A stretch of DNA of 43,994 nt, taken from assembly GCA_003427395.1 (NCBI GenBank), contig BFEA01000329.1, positions 796,042-840,035 on the forward strand, in the 5' to 3' direction. Each line of letters begins with the position of its first letter. The first letter of the stretch is position 1. The notes under the pieces are model-generated. The model was not told the DNA's origin and made no database searches. It worked only from the letters and a program-made list of their open reading frames with translations. The translations under genes and the position numbers were made by a program. The DNA is from Chara braunii. Lineage: Eukaryota > Streptophyta > Charophyceae > Charales > Characeae. This document shows, in pieces, positions 10,405-21,992 of this stretch.

Positions 10405-11691
10405 GTAACGATGTAAAAATGACAAAACTTTGGGCAGCACTTCCTTTAGGAAGGAAGACTTTAAGAATTTCTACTTACTCCAAAGACTAAACTAATTCTA
10501 ACCCAAATAAAACCTCAAAATTTTAACAAACTTTGAGGTTCTAGCAAAAATTTCAGCAGCACCTCCTCTGAGAATTTATACTAACTCGGAAGCTAGCCAA
10601 TATCTTACTAAGGCAGTCATGCATAAAAAAAACAATACAAAATCAACAAGGGTAGACAACTACTTGCCTATCGCACAAGCATAAGGCCAACACTAATAGA
10701 GTACCCTACTAAAAGTAGAAAGAAACAGACAGAGTTTACGAACAAAGACAAGGCGTTGTCAGCAAGCATGTCATGTGAACAACAACTCATTCAACCATTG
10801 CAAACCAAGGGTTCGATCAACCAAAGTTTTTTATTTTTTGCTTTATTATGATCGCACCTCTCCCTTTCTTCAAAACATTAGTCTTGTACCTTCTTTCTTA
10901 GTTAATCATAACTCTCCACGTTGTTTTTAGTTAAAACACATGCAAATCATTAACACACTTGCCTGGACTTTTTCCACAAGGAGAAGATTTTGGTTTTTGT
11001 CAACAAGCAGACTGACTGACTTAGCAAAGCGCCTGGATCAGTGAATACGACATCATGTTGGGGCTCATTCAAACCATTTCAAGCAAACGACTACAAAGCG
11101 TCTGGATCAGTTGATACGACTTGACTTCCATACCCATTTCAAGCTTTCAAGCAAAACAAGCAAAGCGTTCGGATTAGTCGATACAACTTCACTTCCAGAC
11201 CCATTTCAAGCTTTCAAGCAAAACGAGCAAAGCGTTCGGATCAGTCGATACGACTTCACTTCCAAACCTATTTCAAGTCTTCAAGCAAACGAGGCAAAGC
11301 GTCTGGATCAGTCGATACGACTTCACTTCCAGAATCATTTCAAGTCTTCAGGCAAACAAGCAGAACGTCCAGATTAGTCGATACAACTTCATGTCCAAGT
11401 CCACTCAGATCATCGCATGCAAAACTCGTGACTTTTTACGTGAGTTCCCTGCCTCCAGAGCCCCACCTTGGCTCCGACAAAGCTCCTGCGATCGGTGGGG
11501 CTAACCTCCACAGAGCCTTGCTACGGTCTTGTGGGCTGCAATCCCACATTCCACCTTCCTTTCCCGAACGTCAGACTAAACTGAAAATGAGAAGGATAGA
11601 AAAAATAAGGTCAGTCTCTCAAGTTTTCAGAGGGGTCACTCAAACTCACGTGGAGAGAGCCTTGTTACCCTCAGATCCTGAGGGTCCCGCA
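10405..11691 (-). repeat. Putative LTR of copy X
   Basis: It is bounded at 11691 by a CA/TG end that aligns with the end at 34314 in copy Z (both lie in a CAATGG context). It begins near 10405 with sequence related to the start of the copy Z LTR (GGGCAGCACTTCC beside a hairpin CTTCCT..AGGAAG at 10441-10454). The middle holds the 67-bp array instead of the hairpin arrays of Y and Z. The left end is approximate. Confidence 0.4.
11026..11400. repeat. 67-bp tandem array with hairpin-forming units
   Basis: Units start at 11026, 11095, 11162, 11229, 11296 and 11362 (spacing 66-69). Each has the form AAGCGTYYGGATCAG, then GTCGATACGAC, then CTTCACTTCCAGACC. In the unit at 11296 an outer stem GTCTGGA/TCCAGAC and an inner stem GTCG/CGAC are both perfect. 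Other units carry single substitutions, some giving G-T wobbles. Confidence 0.85.
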
Positions 11692-12255
11692 ATGGCGGCC
11701 GATCATTGAGTCCAAAGTTTACAAGTTGCAGATGCCGCAGCAGAATCTCAGCAACAACTGCAACCCCCAATCCACCTCTGCAACCGCAATCTCTGAAAGA
11801 TCGTGCCAACAACGGCGATCCAAGGATCACAGCGGCATCAACAGTCTCAGGTATTTGACAACATAACTTGATAGCAAAGGACCAGGCTACTGCAACCCGC
11901 ATAAAGTCAAGTGTAGCAACCCTAAAAAATGGTCGGAATGGCAACTTGGGATTCAACAGAAAGTCTCGGCAGGAACTCCGCTGTTTTAACGGTGGCAACG
12001 CCCGTACCAGCTGCAGTATCAACAGTCTCAATGACAACAGCTTGGTCTTCAATTGTAGCAACACATAATCTTAGATATAGCAACCTCCGTTGCTTGCTGA
12101 ATAGGCAACAACTCAATCTGTTGCAACCATAACAGATCCGCAGTGACTCAAATGTGCCAAATAAGATAATCTTTCACTAGCATGAGGAAGGATGCATCGT
12201 CCTTGTCGAGCACCAAAGTAACGACATTGGGAAGGGGGATACTGTGTAATGAAGC
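11692..12255. other. No recognised gene
   Basis: CAA/CAG-rich sequence; opposite-strand ORFs of 64-142 codons (for example 12064 down to 11636) are not recognisable. It separates copy X from a Ty3/gypsy pol fragment that is missing its 5' half. Confidence 0.45.
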
Positions 12256-14106
12256 CCACAAGACGATGACAATGGCCATAGACCCGTACAGTTCATGTCA
12301 GCGAGGATGCCATCAGAGAAAGTGGCTACCTCGACTTACGAGAGAGAACTCTACGCTCTCAGGTAGGCCTTAGAACACTGGAAGCATTACCTGCTTGGGA
12401 GGCACTTCAAAGTTTAATCAGACCACGAGACTCTTAGGTGGTTGAAAACACAGGCCAAGATGACACCTATGCTAACTAGGTAGGCCGATGAGATAGACCA
12501 GTATAATGACTTTGAGCTCAAACCGATCAAAGGCAAGTATAACGTAGTTGTGGATGCTCTAAGTAGGAGATCAGATTACTTTGGAACTATAGTTCACTAT
12601 CTAGATATAGGGACAGACCTGCAAGAGAAAGTAAGACAGGCGCATGCGCATGACCCTATCTATGGTGACCTCCTCAAGAAAGGTAAGGGGGCCCCAAAGA
12701 CTGGACCACATTACCGCACTACAGAGTGGTTACTGTTCGAGAAGACCAACGTAGTAGACTGTCTGTGCGTTCCTAATAGTGAGGAGATCCGTAGTTTTAT
12801 CCTAGGGGAATGCCACGACACAGAGGGATATTTCGGTTGGCAAAAGACTCTAGCCAACCTGATGCATGCGTATACTTGGCCAGGAATGAAAGCCGACTGC
12901 ATTGAATACGTTCGTAGTTGCAAAGTCTGTTAGAGGAATAAGACAACTACGTGTGCCCCTCTAGGTCTTCTTCGACCCTTGCCTATACCTGATCATTTTG
13001 GCGATTCAGTATCCATTGATTTCATGGATGCTGGCGTCAAAAGCAGGCATGGCAAGAGCCAAGTAATGGTAATAGTAGATAGATTTAGCAAATATGTTGT
13101 TTTTGTTCCCTTACCCGCAGAAACCTGTACAAAATTAGTAATTCAGAAGTTTTTTGACTTTTGGGTTAGTGATCACGGGATCCCATTATCCATAGTTAGT
13201 GATAGGGACACCCAATTTACAAGTCAGAACTGGTAGGAGTTAATGAGAGTATACGGTTCAAAGTTGTTGATGTCGTCTGGCCGTCACCCAGAGACTAACG
13301 GTTAGACCGAGCAGATGAATAAGATCCTGCAGCAAGTTCTGCGTATGTACATTAGACCAGATCAAGTCAACTGGGACGAGATGTCACCCAAGGTAGCCAG
13401 TGCATATAACAACAGCGTGCACCTAGCCGCTTGCCGTACTCCCAATGAGCTGCATAAGTCCTTTAGACCGTGCAGACCGTTTGAAGGACTTAACCGAGAC
13501 CAGATTCATAGGCTTCCGCCTGGTACTAGGGAGTTTGCGATACAGCACGAGAAAGAATTAGCTACTGTTGTTGAAAACCTCAGGAAGACCGAGCACCGAA
13601 TGATAGAGCAGGCTAACAAGCACCGTCACCCGTCGCAGTTTCAAGTAGGCGACTTAGTCTGGGTCAAGTCCAAAGAGTTTGCTCCTGAGGAAAACATTTC
13701 GCAGAAGTTACAGCCAGCATACAGAGGACCGTGGCCAGTTCTAGAAGTTAAGGGCGGAGAGGATGGACCGTCCTATATGGTAAAGATCCCAGCACACCTC
13801 CACACCTACCCAGTGTTCCATGCGTCAAAGTTATTGCCGTGTGTCACAAGTCAACAGTTTCCATCAAGAAGATCCATGATCCCTCCGGACATGGATGGAA
13901 GATATGACATTGAGGGCATTGTAGGTGAAAACGTATTCAGAACAGGAGGTAGAGGCTGTCCACAGAAACAGTATAAGGTCCGATTTGCTTATCAGGAACC
14001 CGAGGACGACCGCTGGTTTACTAGAAATGAACTTCTAGAAACAGCTCCCGACGTAGTTAGAGCCTACGAGAGAGAAAGGAAAGGTAAAAATCCGGTCTTG
14101 GACTGA
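12256..14106 (+). pseudogene. pol: Ty3/gypsy pol fragment: RNase H, integrase, chromodomain
   Basis: One reading frame runs without frameshift from about 12256 to TGA at 14104-14106. RNase H C-terminal part: MPSEKVATSTYEREL, HWKHYLLGRHF, SDHETLRWLK, DALSRRSDY. Integrase: zinc-finger region (ECHDTEGYFGWQ, where the second His appears as Tyr; then SCKVC), catalytic D in SIDFMD, D in SDRDTQF and E in TEQMNK. A GPW module and a C-terminal chromodomain-like YKVRFAYQEPEDDRWFTRNE follow. In-frame stops are TAG at 12364, 12481, 12931, 13234 and 13303 and TAA at 12415. Protease, RT and gag are absent. The longest uninterrupted piece is 13315-14106 (263 codons). It is a dead copy. Confidence 0.9.
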
Positions 14107-14499
14107 ATTATTCTCGGAGGACCTCGAATTTAGGCTGGCTGGAGTGAAACGGTATTCACCTGTTAGCAGTAGCGAATGCAGATCCCAGGGGCTCGATCCC
14201 TAGTTCTCACCTTACCTGTGTACCGTATCTGTGTCGACCCCGAGAGTTGAACCCATGACCTGTGTATTCGCAACAGTTGGTAGGCTGTCGTAGGTCCATA
14301 GGTTGTAGGGGTTCGATCTGTAGACCTGTAGGATAGAGGTCTTAGTGAGTTCTAGAAGTCGTAGCTGTAGCTCTTCTGAAGGGTCAAGGTCGTAACTGCT
14401 ACAGTCCTGAAAGGTCAAGGTCGTCGTTGCTACAGCATTCGAAAGGCCAAGCCCACAGACTTCCGGAAGGTCCGGAAGTGGCCTTTCAAAGTTGTCTTA
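14107..14499. other. Untranslated region between pol and 3' LTR
   Basis: Non-coding. It contains duplicated motifs (CTGAAAGGTCAAGGTCGT and variants at about 14377 and 14408) and TCGATC-containing B-box-like snippets, but no complete tRNA. A purine-rich GGAAGGTCCGGAAGTGG (14466-14482) may be a decayed polypurine tract, though it is not adjacent to the LTR. Confidence 0.4.
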
Positions 14500-14696
14500 T
14501 GTTGGGACAGAGGCACGTGGGCAAGTGGTGAGCCCAACTGCATTACGTCGGCAGTGCAACTGCATCGAGTTGGCAGTGCAAACCCATGCAGTCAGCGGGA
14601 CCGGTCCCAGTTAGTCACAGTCCAGTCAAGCAAGTACCGTGTGGGACTGTGTGCACCCAGGGCCTGGGAAAGGGGCAGACCAACGAGTTACAGAAG

Positions 14697-14703
14697 TATA
14701 AAT
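14697..14703 (+). promoter_or_regulatory. TATA box of the LTR
   Basis: TATAAAT about 200 bp into the LTR, followed by a CATTCATTCATTCC tract at initiator distance. Such a box drives LTR transcription in this family; activity here is unknown. Confidence 0.5.
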
Positions 14704-15142
14704 CAAGAGGCGGCGCCCATCCATTCATTCATTCCTGCGTAAGCCATGCGGAAGCGCTGCTTGAGCGACTTGTGCGAGGTGGTCTGCAGAGTGCCCGAAG
14801 ACAAAGTGGGCTGGAAGAGATAGTTAGCCATAGCTAGTGAGGGACAGCGGCCATAGCCGCCATAGCTGATAGGCGAGTGAGTGTGTATGAGGGTATGTAT
14901 AGGCGTGTGGGATATCCAGGGTGATCCAGAGTTGCGTAAGTGTGAAAAGTGGTGTTGAACCGAGAGACGAGAGTTGGGGTGTACAGGCGCTGATGCGCCA
15001 TAGCCTGTTGCAGTGAGCTTGTATCTGAACTGTGTTTTCGACTTCCATATCTCTGGGCTTTGAGTGGGCGATGTGCGCCAGTGTCTCTCACCATCTGTTT
15101 GCATGAGTGCGACGTGGAAAAGAAAGCGAGTCTGATTGCATT

Positions 15143-15186
15143 TTCTTCTTCTTCTTCTTCTTCTTCTTCTTCTTCTTCTTCTTCTT
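15143..15186. repeat. (TTC)n microsatellite inside the LTR
   Basis: About 14-15 perfect TTC units. Confidence 0.97.
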
Positions 15187-15325
15187 GAGAAAGCATTGGC
15201 ACTCCTTAGAAAAGACAGCAAGGGAGGCCGGGAAACCCTCCACATCTCAACTCGGATCTGGAGCCATTACCCAGGTTAGGCTAAGCTGGAAACCGGGTCC
15301 AATAGCAAGTCTGATATATTAACAC

Positions 15326-15995
15326 AGCAGGCCTTTGCAGGCCTAAACTAATCTAACACCCTACTTGACCGGTGGTTCCTATCTGCGGAACTGTATCATT
15401 TGACCATGTAGTCTGAATTAGCTAAAGAATGGGGGTCGCCATCTACATCCCCAAAGTACTCTACTTACTACAGTACAGAGTTTATTATAAAAAATGGTCT
15501 TAACCAGGGACCCAGGACTACTTTCAGGTCTGCGTCTAGAGTAGCCGGCTGATTATTCAGAGCCCATGACTTTACACACCAGATCGGCCCTTTTCTCCTT
15601 TGATCAAACAGTATTGTGTAGTGCATCCTTTTTTGAATCCGGGCCTGTAGCTGTCCTTTTCCTGGGAGATCACTTATGAAAAGAGCATTGTTTCGCACTT
15701 GCTAGATCACACTCATGACAATGCCTCTGTATATCTGAGCAACATAGCCCCAACCTGAATCATAATTTTGCATGTTGGGGCTAATTCCACTTTCTATCTA
15801 TTGGTCTGTCCAGGAAAGGCCGCCGGATGAGAAGGTTGTCCAGTGTGACCTCCACCATTGCCAGATTCTGAGTGAGAAGGGGCAGTGGATCCAAACATGT
15901 GAGCTTGTTTACCAGGCCCAAGAATATCTTGCCCAGACTCATGAGACTTCCATCTGTTTTGTCCAAAGCAATTTTGCGGGTGGGACTACGCAGCA
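15326..15995. other. No recognised gene
   Basis: Short ORFs on both strands (for example 15966 down to 15781, and 15698 down to 15468 on minus) could be remnants of a retroelement on the minus strand, but I cannot name a domain. Confidence 0.4.
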
Positions 15996-16080
15996 GGAGT
16001 GTGAGGCCTGGTAGAGAGATCTAGGGATGCCTTGGGGCGGGCATTCCAAGGGAAAAACAAGGTTTCCTCAACGGGCACGA
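15996..16080. repeat. Dispersed fragment of the 433-bp repeat
   Basis: GCAGGAGTGTGAGGCCTGG and GTAGAGAGATCTAGGGATGC, followed by TTGGGGCGGGCATTCC, match 5251-5310 and 5690-5735. Confidence 0.75.
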
Positions 16081-16489
16081 CTCTGGCAAGCGCTCTGACT
16101 GGACCGGTAGGCAAGGCTCTGCCGCACTCTGGTCAACTCCCTCGACAACCTCGAGGGAGGCAAGGGACCCGACCGCCATCACCCGCTGCTTGAAGTGGGT
16201 GGGTAGGAGGAGGGAGTTCGACCTTGGTAGCCCTTGGGCATGATGGCGTCAAAAAGCGAGTTATAGGGAAGGTAGGGGATAACAGAGAAAGGAATACATA
16301 ATTGAGGTTCGAAGCTCGAAACCGCCAGACAGTAGGAGAGATAATCAGAAAATAAGGAGGAGAAGACAGCGAATCTGTCAGCGGAGAACCTGGACTGGGG
16401 AAGTGGTGACGACCGAAGTAGGAAAAGGGGGAACAGGAGGTAGGCGACGGACGTGAGGGTACACAAAGAACTCATCCAGGAGTGACGGG

Positions 16490-17180
16490 GGAAGAGAGAA
16501 AGGGATAATCGTCGGATCGGTCAACGACAGGATCGAAAGAAAGATTGTGGCAGAGGCAATCAAGAGCCCAGGAGTAACAGGGGGAAAGAGTTCAAAGCAC
16601 GAGATGATTGTCGGTCTAGTCGCTGACAGGTTCGAAAGAACGACGGTGGGAGAGGCAATCAAGTGCAATCAAGAGCTCGAGGCGAGGGTGGGTTACCGAA
16701 AGTGACATCGAAGGGCGAGGGGCGAGGTGGAGAGAACGGGGGGACGGACAGATGTTCGGCGACGGGGGGAGAGAGAGCAAAGAAAGGGAAAATCGTCGGA
16801 CTGGTTGAGGACAGGATCGAAAGAACGATTGTGGCAGAGGCAATCAAGAGCCTAGGAGTAATAGGGGGAGGGAGTGCAAAGCACGAGATGATTGTCGGTC
16901 TAAGTCGCTGACAGTTTCGAATGAAAGACGGTGGGAGAGGCAATCAAGTGCAATCAAAAACTCGAGGCGAGGGTGGGTTATTGGAAGTGACATTGCCGGG
17001 CGAGGGGCGAGGAGGACAGAATGGGGGGAAGGACAAATGTTAGGCGACAGCCGCGAGGTTACCCAAGCGGCCACGTGAGTTTGCGCAAAGTTAGAGCTGA
17101 CATCAAGGGGCGACGTGGAGAAAATGGGAAAAGGGCAGATGTTCGGTGACGGCCGCGAGGTTACACAAACGGCCACGTGA
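16490..17180. repeat. Purine-rich tandem repeat with 284-bp unit
   Basis: GATCGAAAGAAMGATTGTGG occurs at 16531 and 16815, and the following 250 bp realign. A third partial unit is marked by GACGGCCGCGAGGTTAC near 17148 and its variant near 17045. Overlapping minus ORFs here (up to 180 codons) are repetitive Ser/Pro/Leu-rich shadows. Confidence 0.7.
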
Positions 17181-17809
17181 TTTTGGCGCAAAGTCGAACT
17201 GCGTGGACAGAGGGGGAACTCATCCGGGATCGACAGGGGGAAGGGAGACGAGAGTGATGGGAGTTGGAAGCTGAAGGGGGAGAAAAGATCGAATGATACC
17301 GAAATCCAAAATTGAAGGGGTTGACGAGTGAGAGCATCAACGTCTTGAAGCAGGGTGATTCGGGAATACCGAGAATTATGGCACAACTACATGGGAGTGG
17401 GGAGGTGATCCGGAGGGAGGGCAAGAAAGTCTAAGGGAAAGACGAAAGACCTTCCATCTGTGTGCAACACGCGTAGGCGAAACCGGTCACCACCCGGAGC
17501 ACAGGCGGAACACAAAACTCCACCAGACAGGTGGAGGGTGAGATTCTTCTCTGGCCGACGAACCTCACCATTCTCATCATCCGTCCCTCCCCACCCCATC
17601 ATCCTTCCCCACCCGCCCTTTTTGCTGCCTTTGTCCTTTCACCCAAACTATCACCCTCGATGTCTCCCTCCCCCTCTGGCCACCATCTGTCCATCACCTG
17701 ACCCGTACACACCTCAACACAACTGTTTGGATTGACAGAAGTATATCATCCACTTTACCACTCAAGCACCTCACCCGTCGGTGCGACCAGATACAGCCAG
17801 ATTCTCACC

Positions 17810-19894
17810 ATGCTGACTAGACGAAGGAAAAGTAAACGGAGGGGGCCACTGGCAGGTAAACATCGATGGGGTGTGGACCACGATCGAGTGGGAAGTGATC
17901 TAGCACATCCCCATCATAATCTTCCACACCACCCTACACCTGCCCGACCCCTCGTTCAAGAAGAAGAGGAAGCAGGCCTGGACCCGGACCTGGTACGTCC
18001 GCACCCAAACAGGGACTCGGGACAACAGTCCCGTGATCTCCCCCCCACCTCCCTCCAATCAGAGGACCGACGGGCTGAGCAACATCAAACAGCTCGCCAG
18101 ACGGCACAAGGGCTCGATGGTGGACAAACCAATACCATTGCCCCTCCCCACCCTGGTGATTCGACCGAACAAGGCGGGGAAGGAGCCATGGGGAGGGGAG
18201 AGCATGCTCAACAAACACCAATGCAGGGGATGCAACTCCCCACTATGGGTGCTCACTGCCAACTCAACCAGGGACAAAGCACCATCTACAAAAAGTCCAG
18301 AGACACGCATGCCCTGATGCAGGCCCTTGCTGCATCAGGAGAATCCTCATCAGAGGAGCCGCTGGCACTGGATGCCATCGGTCTCATGAAAGCGCACTTC
18401 ATCCAGAAATTGCATATCAAGCCTGTCAAGAAATATATAGAAAAAGACGGATTCATTTATCCGCATGCGATCTTCCCTCCGCAAGCGATCGCCAACCGCA
18501 ATATGATATACTCTCACAATGCGGTTCAGTTTGTCTTCCCTCTCTTCATGTCGGAAATGCCTGTGAATGAAAAGCTGAAATGGATGAACGGGAAGCTCAG
18601 ACTGGTAAAAATCAGCGACCAAGCGGTTATGGATCACTTCCTCATTGAGACCGCTGGCCCGGGCATCATAACGGTCGTCACCATCTATCCCATTGATAGA
18701 GCGAACCTCCTCAAGTTGTCGCCGCTCAGATACAAAGGTCAACCGGTCCAGATCAGAGGATGGGAACCACTGAGCCCGTTTACAGCTGACCAGCGCAGGG
18801 AACAACTCATGCGGAACCACTTCTGGGTGGAGTTCAGATTCGCTCCGCTGAGTGGGCAAGGAGCTATCTTGGCAGACTTACACCAGATAGCTCCAGTCCT
18901 GGGGTACATTAATGATGTCCCCCGGTTCCTCCCTAAGTGAGATGACACACTGCTCGTCGCAGTTGATTGGGATCCTGCCGTTGGCTTCCCGGTAAGCGGA
19001 CAATGGTCTTTCTCACTAGAAGATAGGACCTATGCAGTACAAGTCAACCACCCTCAGGACCCCTGGTGTTATGCCTGTAGAACCAAGGGTCGCTTGAGCA
19101 CCAACCTTCTCTGCCCCAGTACGCAGGGGCGAAACCTGAAAGGGCTGGTGCTACCACACCCGGAGGGCCCGGGACGATGGATCCCGGAAGACCCTTCCTT
19201 TGAAGGATGGGTGTTCCATAGAACGAGTATCAAGAAGGTGGGTGAATGGAAGTGGGAAGGAACCGGTCATCCCCCCAGATCCCCAGCAAATAACACCACC
19301 CAAAGACAGGGGGGGGTGCGGCCGAACCGGGGACCACCTGCTTCACAACGCCGCAACATCAGCAAGGAGCCTACCTGGCCGGACCAGGGACTGCCAGGCC
19401 CACAAGGCTGCAACAACGGCAAGGAGTCTGCTTGGCCAGACCAGGGACCACCAGGCCCACAAGGCCACAACAACGGAAAGGAGCCCGCTCAACCCCACTC
19501 CCACGTGCCCGACAAACACCAACAGCATGGGAACAAATCACAACCCGGTCCGACCTCGCCTTGGAACCCTCCCCCGACTCACCGCCCCGACACGTTCCCT
19601 TACTGGACAGCGCTGCTTCTGGGTCAAGGAGGGGCCCCACATGCACCCATGACAGGCACAAGCACAGTCCTTCAACATGAATGGTTCACAGAACACAGGC
19701 CTGTACATGAGCTCGAAGGTACTGTACGTAATAAAGAGCTCTTGCCGAGGGAACAACGATCGAAAAACCCCGTCCCACCGACAGATCAGCCCGACCAGCA
19801 GCAGATCGTGGTCCCTACTCGGGGAGGGAACAGGCGAACGGACAATGGTGCTGCCAGGCAATCGGATAGACAGGAGCCCAGGCGAACAGACTGA
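17810..19894 (+). pseudogene. LINE ORF1, N-terminal part
   Basis: I chose ATG at 17810 (context CACCATGC) rather than the longer open frame. The protein starts with a basic stretch (MLTRRRKSKRRG). A Pro/His/Gln-rich low-complexity region follows, then a folded-looking block (FVFPLFMSEMPVNEKLKWMN through DVPRFLPK) that resembles the nucleic-acid-binding DUF4283-type region of plant LINE ORF1. A TGA at 18938-18940 interrupts the frame; the same frame continues to 19894 and contains WCYACRTKGR (codons from 19064), a zinc-knuckle-like CxxC whose His and last Cys spacing are lost. About 19360-19490 encodes two to three PDQGPPGPQGHNNGKE-type repeats of 60 bp. The likely role is binding element RNA. 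Confidence 0.75.
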
Positions 19895-19947
19895 CCCAAT
19901 GGAAGGAAAAGATTGTAGAGAAAATTACTACTCTGGGAAACCAGGAG

Positions 19948-21945
19948 ATGAGCGGACCACGACTAATAGAAATGGAAGGGGTGGAGCATGCTACACAAGA
20001 CCCGATGGGAATTTTGCCAATGGACCAGGCTCTTCCCCCCCCCATCCCCCCCTCAGGGGTTGCTGACACAGCCCCCCAGCCTAACCAAGACGCTATGAGT
20101 ATTACTCACCCATACCTGACTGGGATGGGGATGCCACCCGGCCCGCCCGTGGATCAGTCGGCTAGCAACTATGGCACACGACCAGACATGGTGCCGCTCC
20201 TCCATGCACAGATTCAGCAAATGTTGCACACTACCCTGCCCCATCACCACCCGCTGCCCCTTTTGCCCATACATCTGGACCTGGGGAAGGCTTTGATAGA
20301 TTCCCTGGTGGATGGGGTCCCTGAGCCCCCCCCCCCTGAACCGGGAATAGAGGTGGACATGACCGATAAGGGACTGGGCATGGAACTGGGATTGGGTAAT
20401 GATCAGCAACAACCACAAACAGAGAGCGGGGAAAAAGGGACTGCGGGACTGCAGGAGACCCAGAAAGCCTGCTACCTGCGCAGGCTGTCCAAAGAAAGAT
20501 AGGTGAGGGCCAGACTTAAAGTCGTAACTGACACCATCCTCATGGGCCTGCTGAGGGCTGCAGGCCAGCGAGAACAATCTCAGATCCCGCCGCTGTATTG
20601 GGAGAACATCAGAAGGGCGTTCATGAACACCAAATCGGTGGTGGGCTACTTGAACGGATGTAGAGATCCATCCTCCATTGACTGGAAAATTGCAGCTAAG
20701 TTAATAATGGAGGCGGTCCGGACACTCCTCATCAAGATCAGTAACCGCCCCCCTCCCCCCACAGCGCTGTCACAAGAAAGGACCTTAGCCCCTGTTGTGC
20801 CTTCAAAGCCCCAACACTTTTCTTTTGAGGGCATAACCTGGCCGGGTATCGTTATCCAAGAACTGGAGACAGCGGCCCGAAGCTTTGAGCACCCCCCCGA
20901 AGAACGGAGTCTCACTCGAACGAAGGACGCCCAGACGCAACAATTGCTGCCCGAGCACCTCCTGACCCCTCTGATTACTTTCGACCCCATTGTAAGACGG
21001 CGGAGCACGGCCATGATGAGCAACTCCCTCTCAACGTCACTGGTGCAGGGGAGTGACTATGAAAATGAAAATGAAAATGGAAAAAAAACCGCATCTGAAG
21101 GGGCCCTGGCCTCGCAGGAGGAGTCTCCTTCAAGCTCTGAATACGAATCTGAATCTGATACTGGATCTGACTCTGACTCAGAGTTCGAATGGGACCAGGT
21201 ACTACTTGACGACACCCCTCGTCAGCTCGTTGGGACGGAAGCCCCACTGACAAAATCAGATGATGAAGCCCGACCGCCCTATGACTCACGCGAAGCATGT
21301 GAGGTTTGTACCTCGACTGACAGACCAATCATTAGGAGATCTACTTTCAGAGAAGCCCTGAAAGATAAAGGACAATTTTCCCCAGCAGACAGCATGAAGC
21401 CGGGAGTGGTCATCCTCCCGGTCCGACGCATTCGACCAGAGGGGGAATGGCAAATAGGGCTTAGATGTAACATGCCCCGGGTCCCCAATCTGGTGAACCG
21501 GGCCAATAAATCCACACAGGAAAAGGAAACGGCACAGGGCCTCACCATACAGGGCTGGCGAGGTACTACCACACAAGTCATGACAAGACACATGCTGAAG
21601 AACCACCTCAGCCAAAATGGGGACCGCGGGGTGGTCGGGACGGTCTTCCCGAATGACTTCCCCTTCCCAAAAGGGACCTCTCCTGTCCTTGTGCTGTTTG
21701 AGTCGGTGACACAGGATACTCAGCAACTGGGTCCCATACAGTGGCTTTCACAGAGGGAGCTTTTGGATATCCCCATGTCAGGCCTGAGAACAAACAATAT
21801 CTGGTCGGACGCAGACCAGGCAGTCTTCCTGCTCAGGTTACTGGAGGACGCAGCCCTGGACGAACACCGATCCTGGGATGATCCCCCCTTTGTTAACAAT
21901 CTGACGTCAGAGTCTCTCACTACTGTCTTAAAACTGCACGAGTGA
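19948..21945 (+). pseudogene. LINE ORF1, C-terminal part (shifted frame)
   Basis: After a frameshift between about 19700 and 19948 the reading continues one frame over to TGA at 21943, with one TAG at 20500-20502 (context SKER*VRAR). The product is Pro-rich at first, then has a structured segment (VTDTILMGLLRAAG, YWENIRRAF), a Ser/Asp/Glu-rich acidic stretch near 21060-21190 encoded partly by GAAAATGAAAATGAAAATGG, and a C-terminal block (VVILPVRRIRPEGEWQIGL through the end). I do not recognise this C-terminal domain. If joined, ORF1 would exceed 1,300 codons, long for a LINE ORF1. It could also be a fused extra ORF. Confidence 0.6.
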
Positions 21946-21992
21946 GACATGACCTGCCATACACATCCCTATGGAACACGTCCACTCAGCAA

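Larger units (their letters stand above)
8830..11691 (-). mobile_element. Large non-coding element, copy X (LARD-like)
   Basis: Block 8840-9120 matches 26165-26480 and 28860-29165. Block 9400-9550 matches parts of copies Y and Z. Block 9900-10420 is a diverged version of 27660-28150 and 31640-32100. Block 10405-10600 carries the 124-bp LTR unit, and 11443-11691 matches 34067-34314. Order is conserved with copy Z. No ORF has a recognisable domain. Minus orientation is inferred from copy Z, where a primer-binding-site-like sequence follows the putative LTR end on the minus strand. This is the most diverged of the three copies. Confidence 0.6.
14500..15325 (+). repeat. Putative 3' LTR of the Ty3/gypsy fragment
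   Basis: It starts TGTTGGGACAGAGGCACGTG downstream of pol, has a TATA box and may end at ...TATATTAACA near 15325. The right end is uncertain because no 5' LTR exists in the window to compare. Near the start it holds a short tandem motif, GGCAGTGCAACTGCATC and GGCAGTGCAAACCCATG. Confidence 0.5.

Noticed and set aside
12364-13305. TAG (or TAR) reassigned to glutamine
   Set aside because: The elements are also truncated and frameshifted, one stop is TAA at a site not clearly Gln, and the LINE nearby decays with TGA and TAA as well; methylation-linked C-to-T decay is simpler.
14222-14300. tRNA gene on minus strand near GGGTTCAACTCTC
   Set aside because: Only a B-box-like piece is present; no valid A box or acceptor stem.
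16179-17424. Minus-strand ORFs of up to 180 codons
   Set aside because: They are translations of the 284-bp tandem repeat and repeat internally without a domain.
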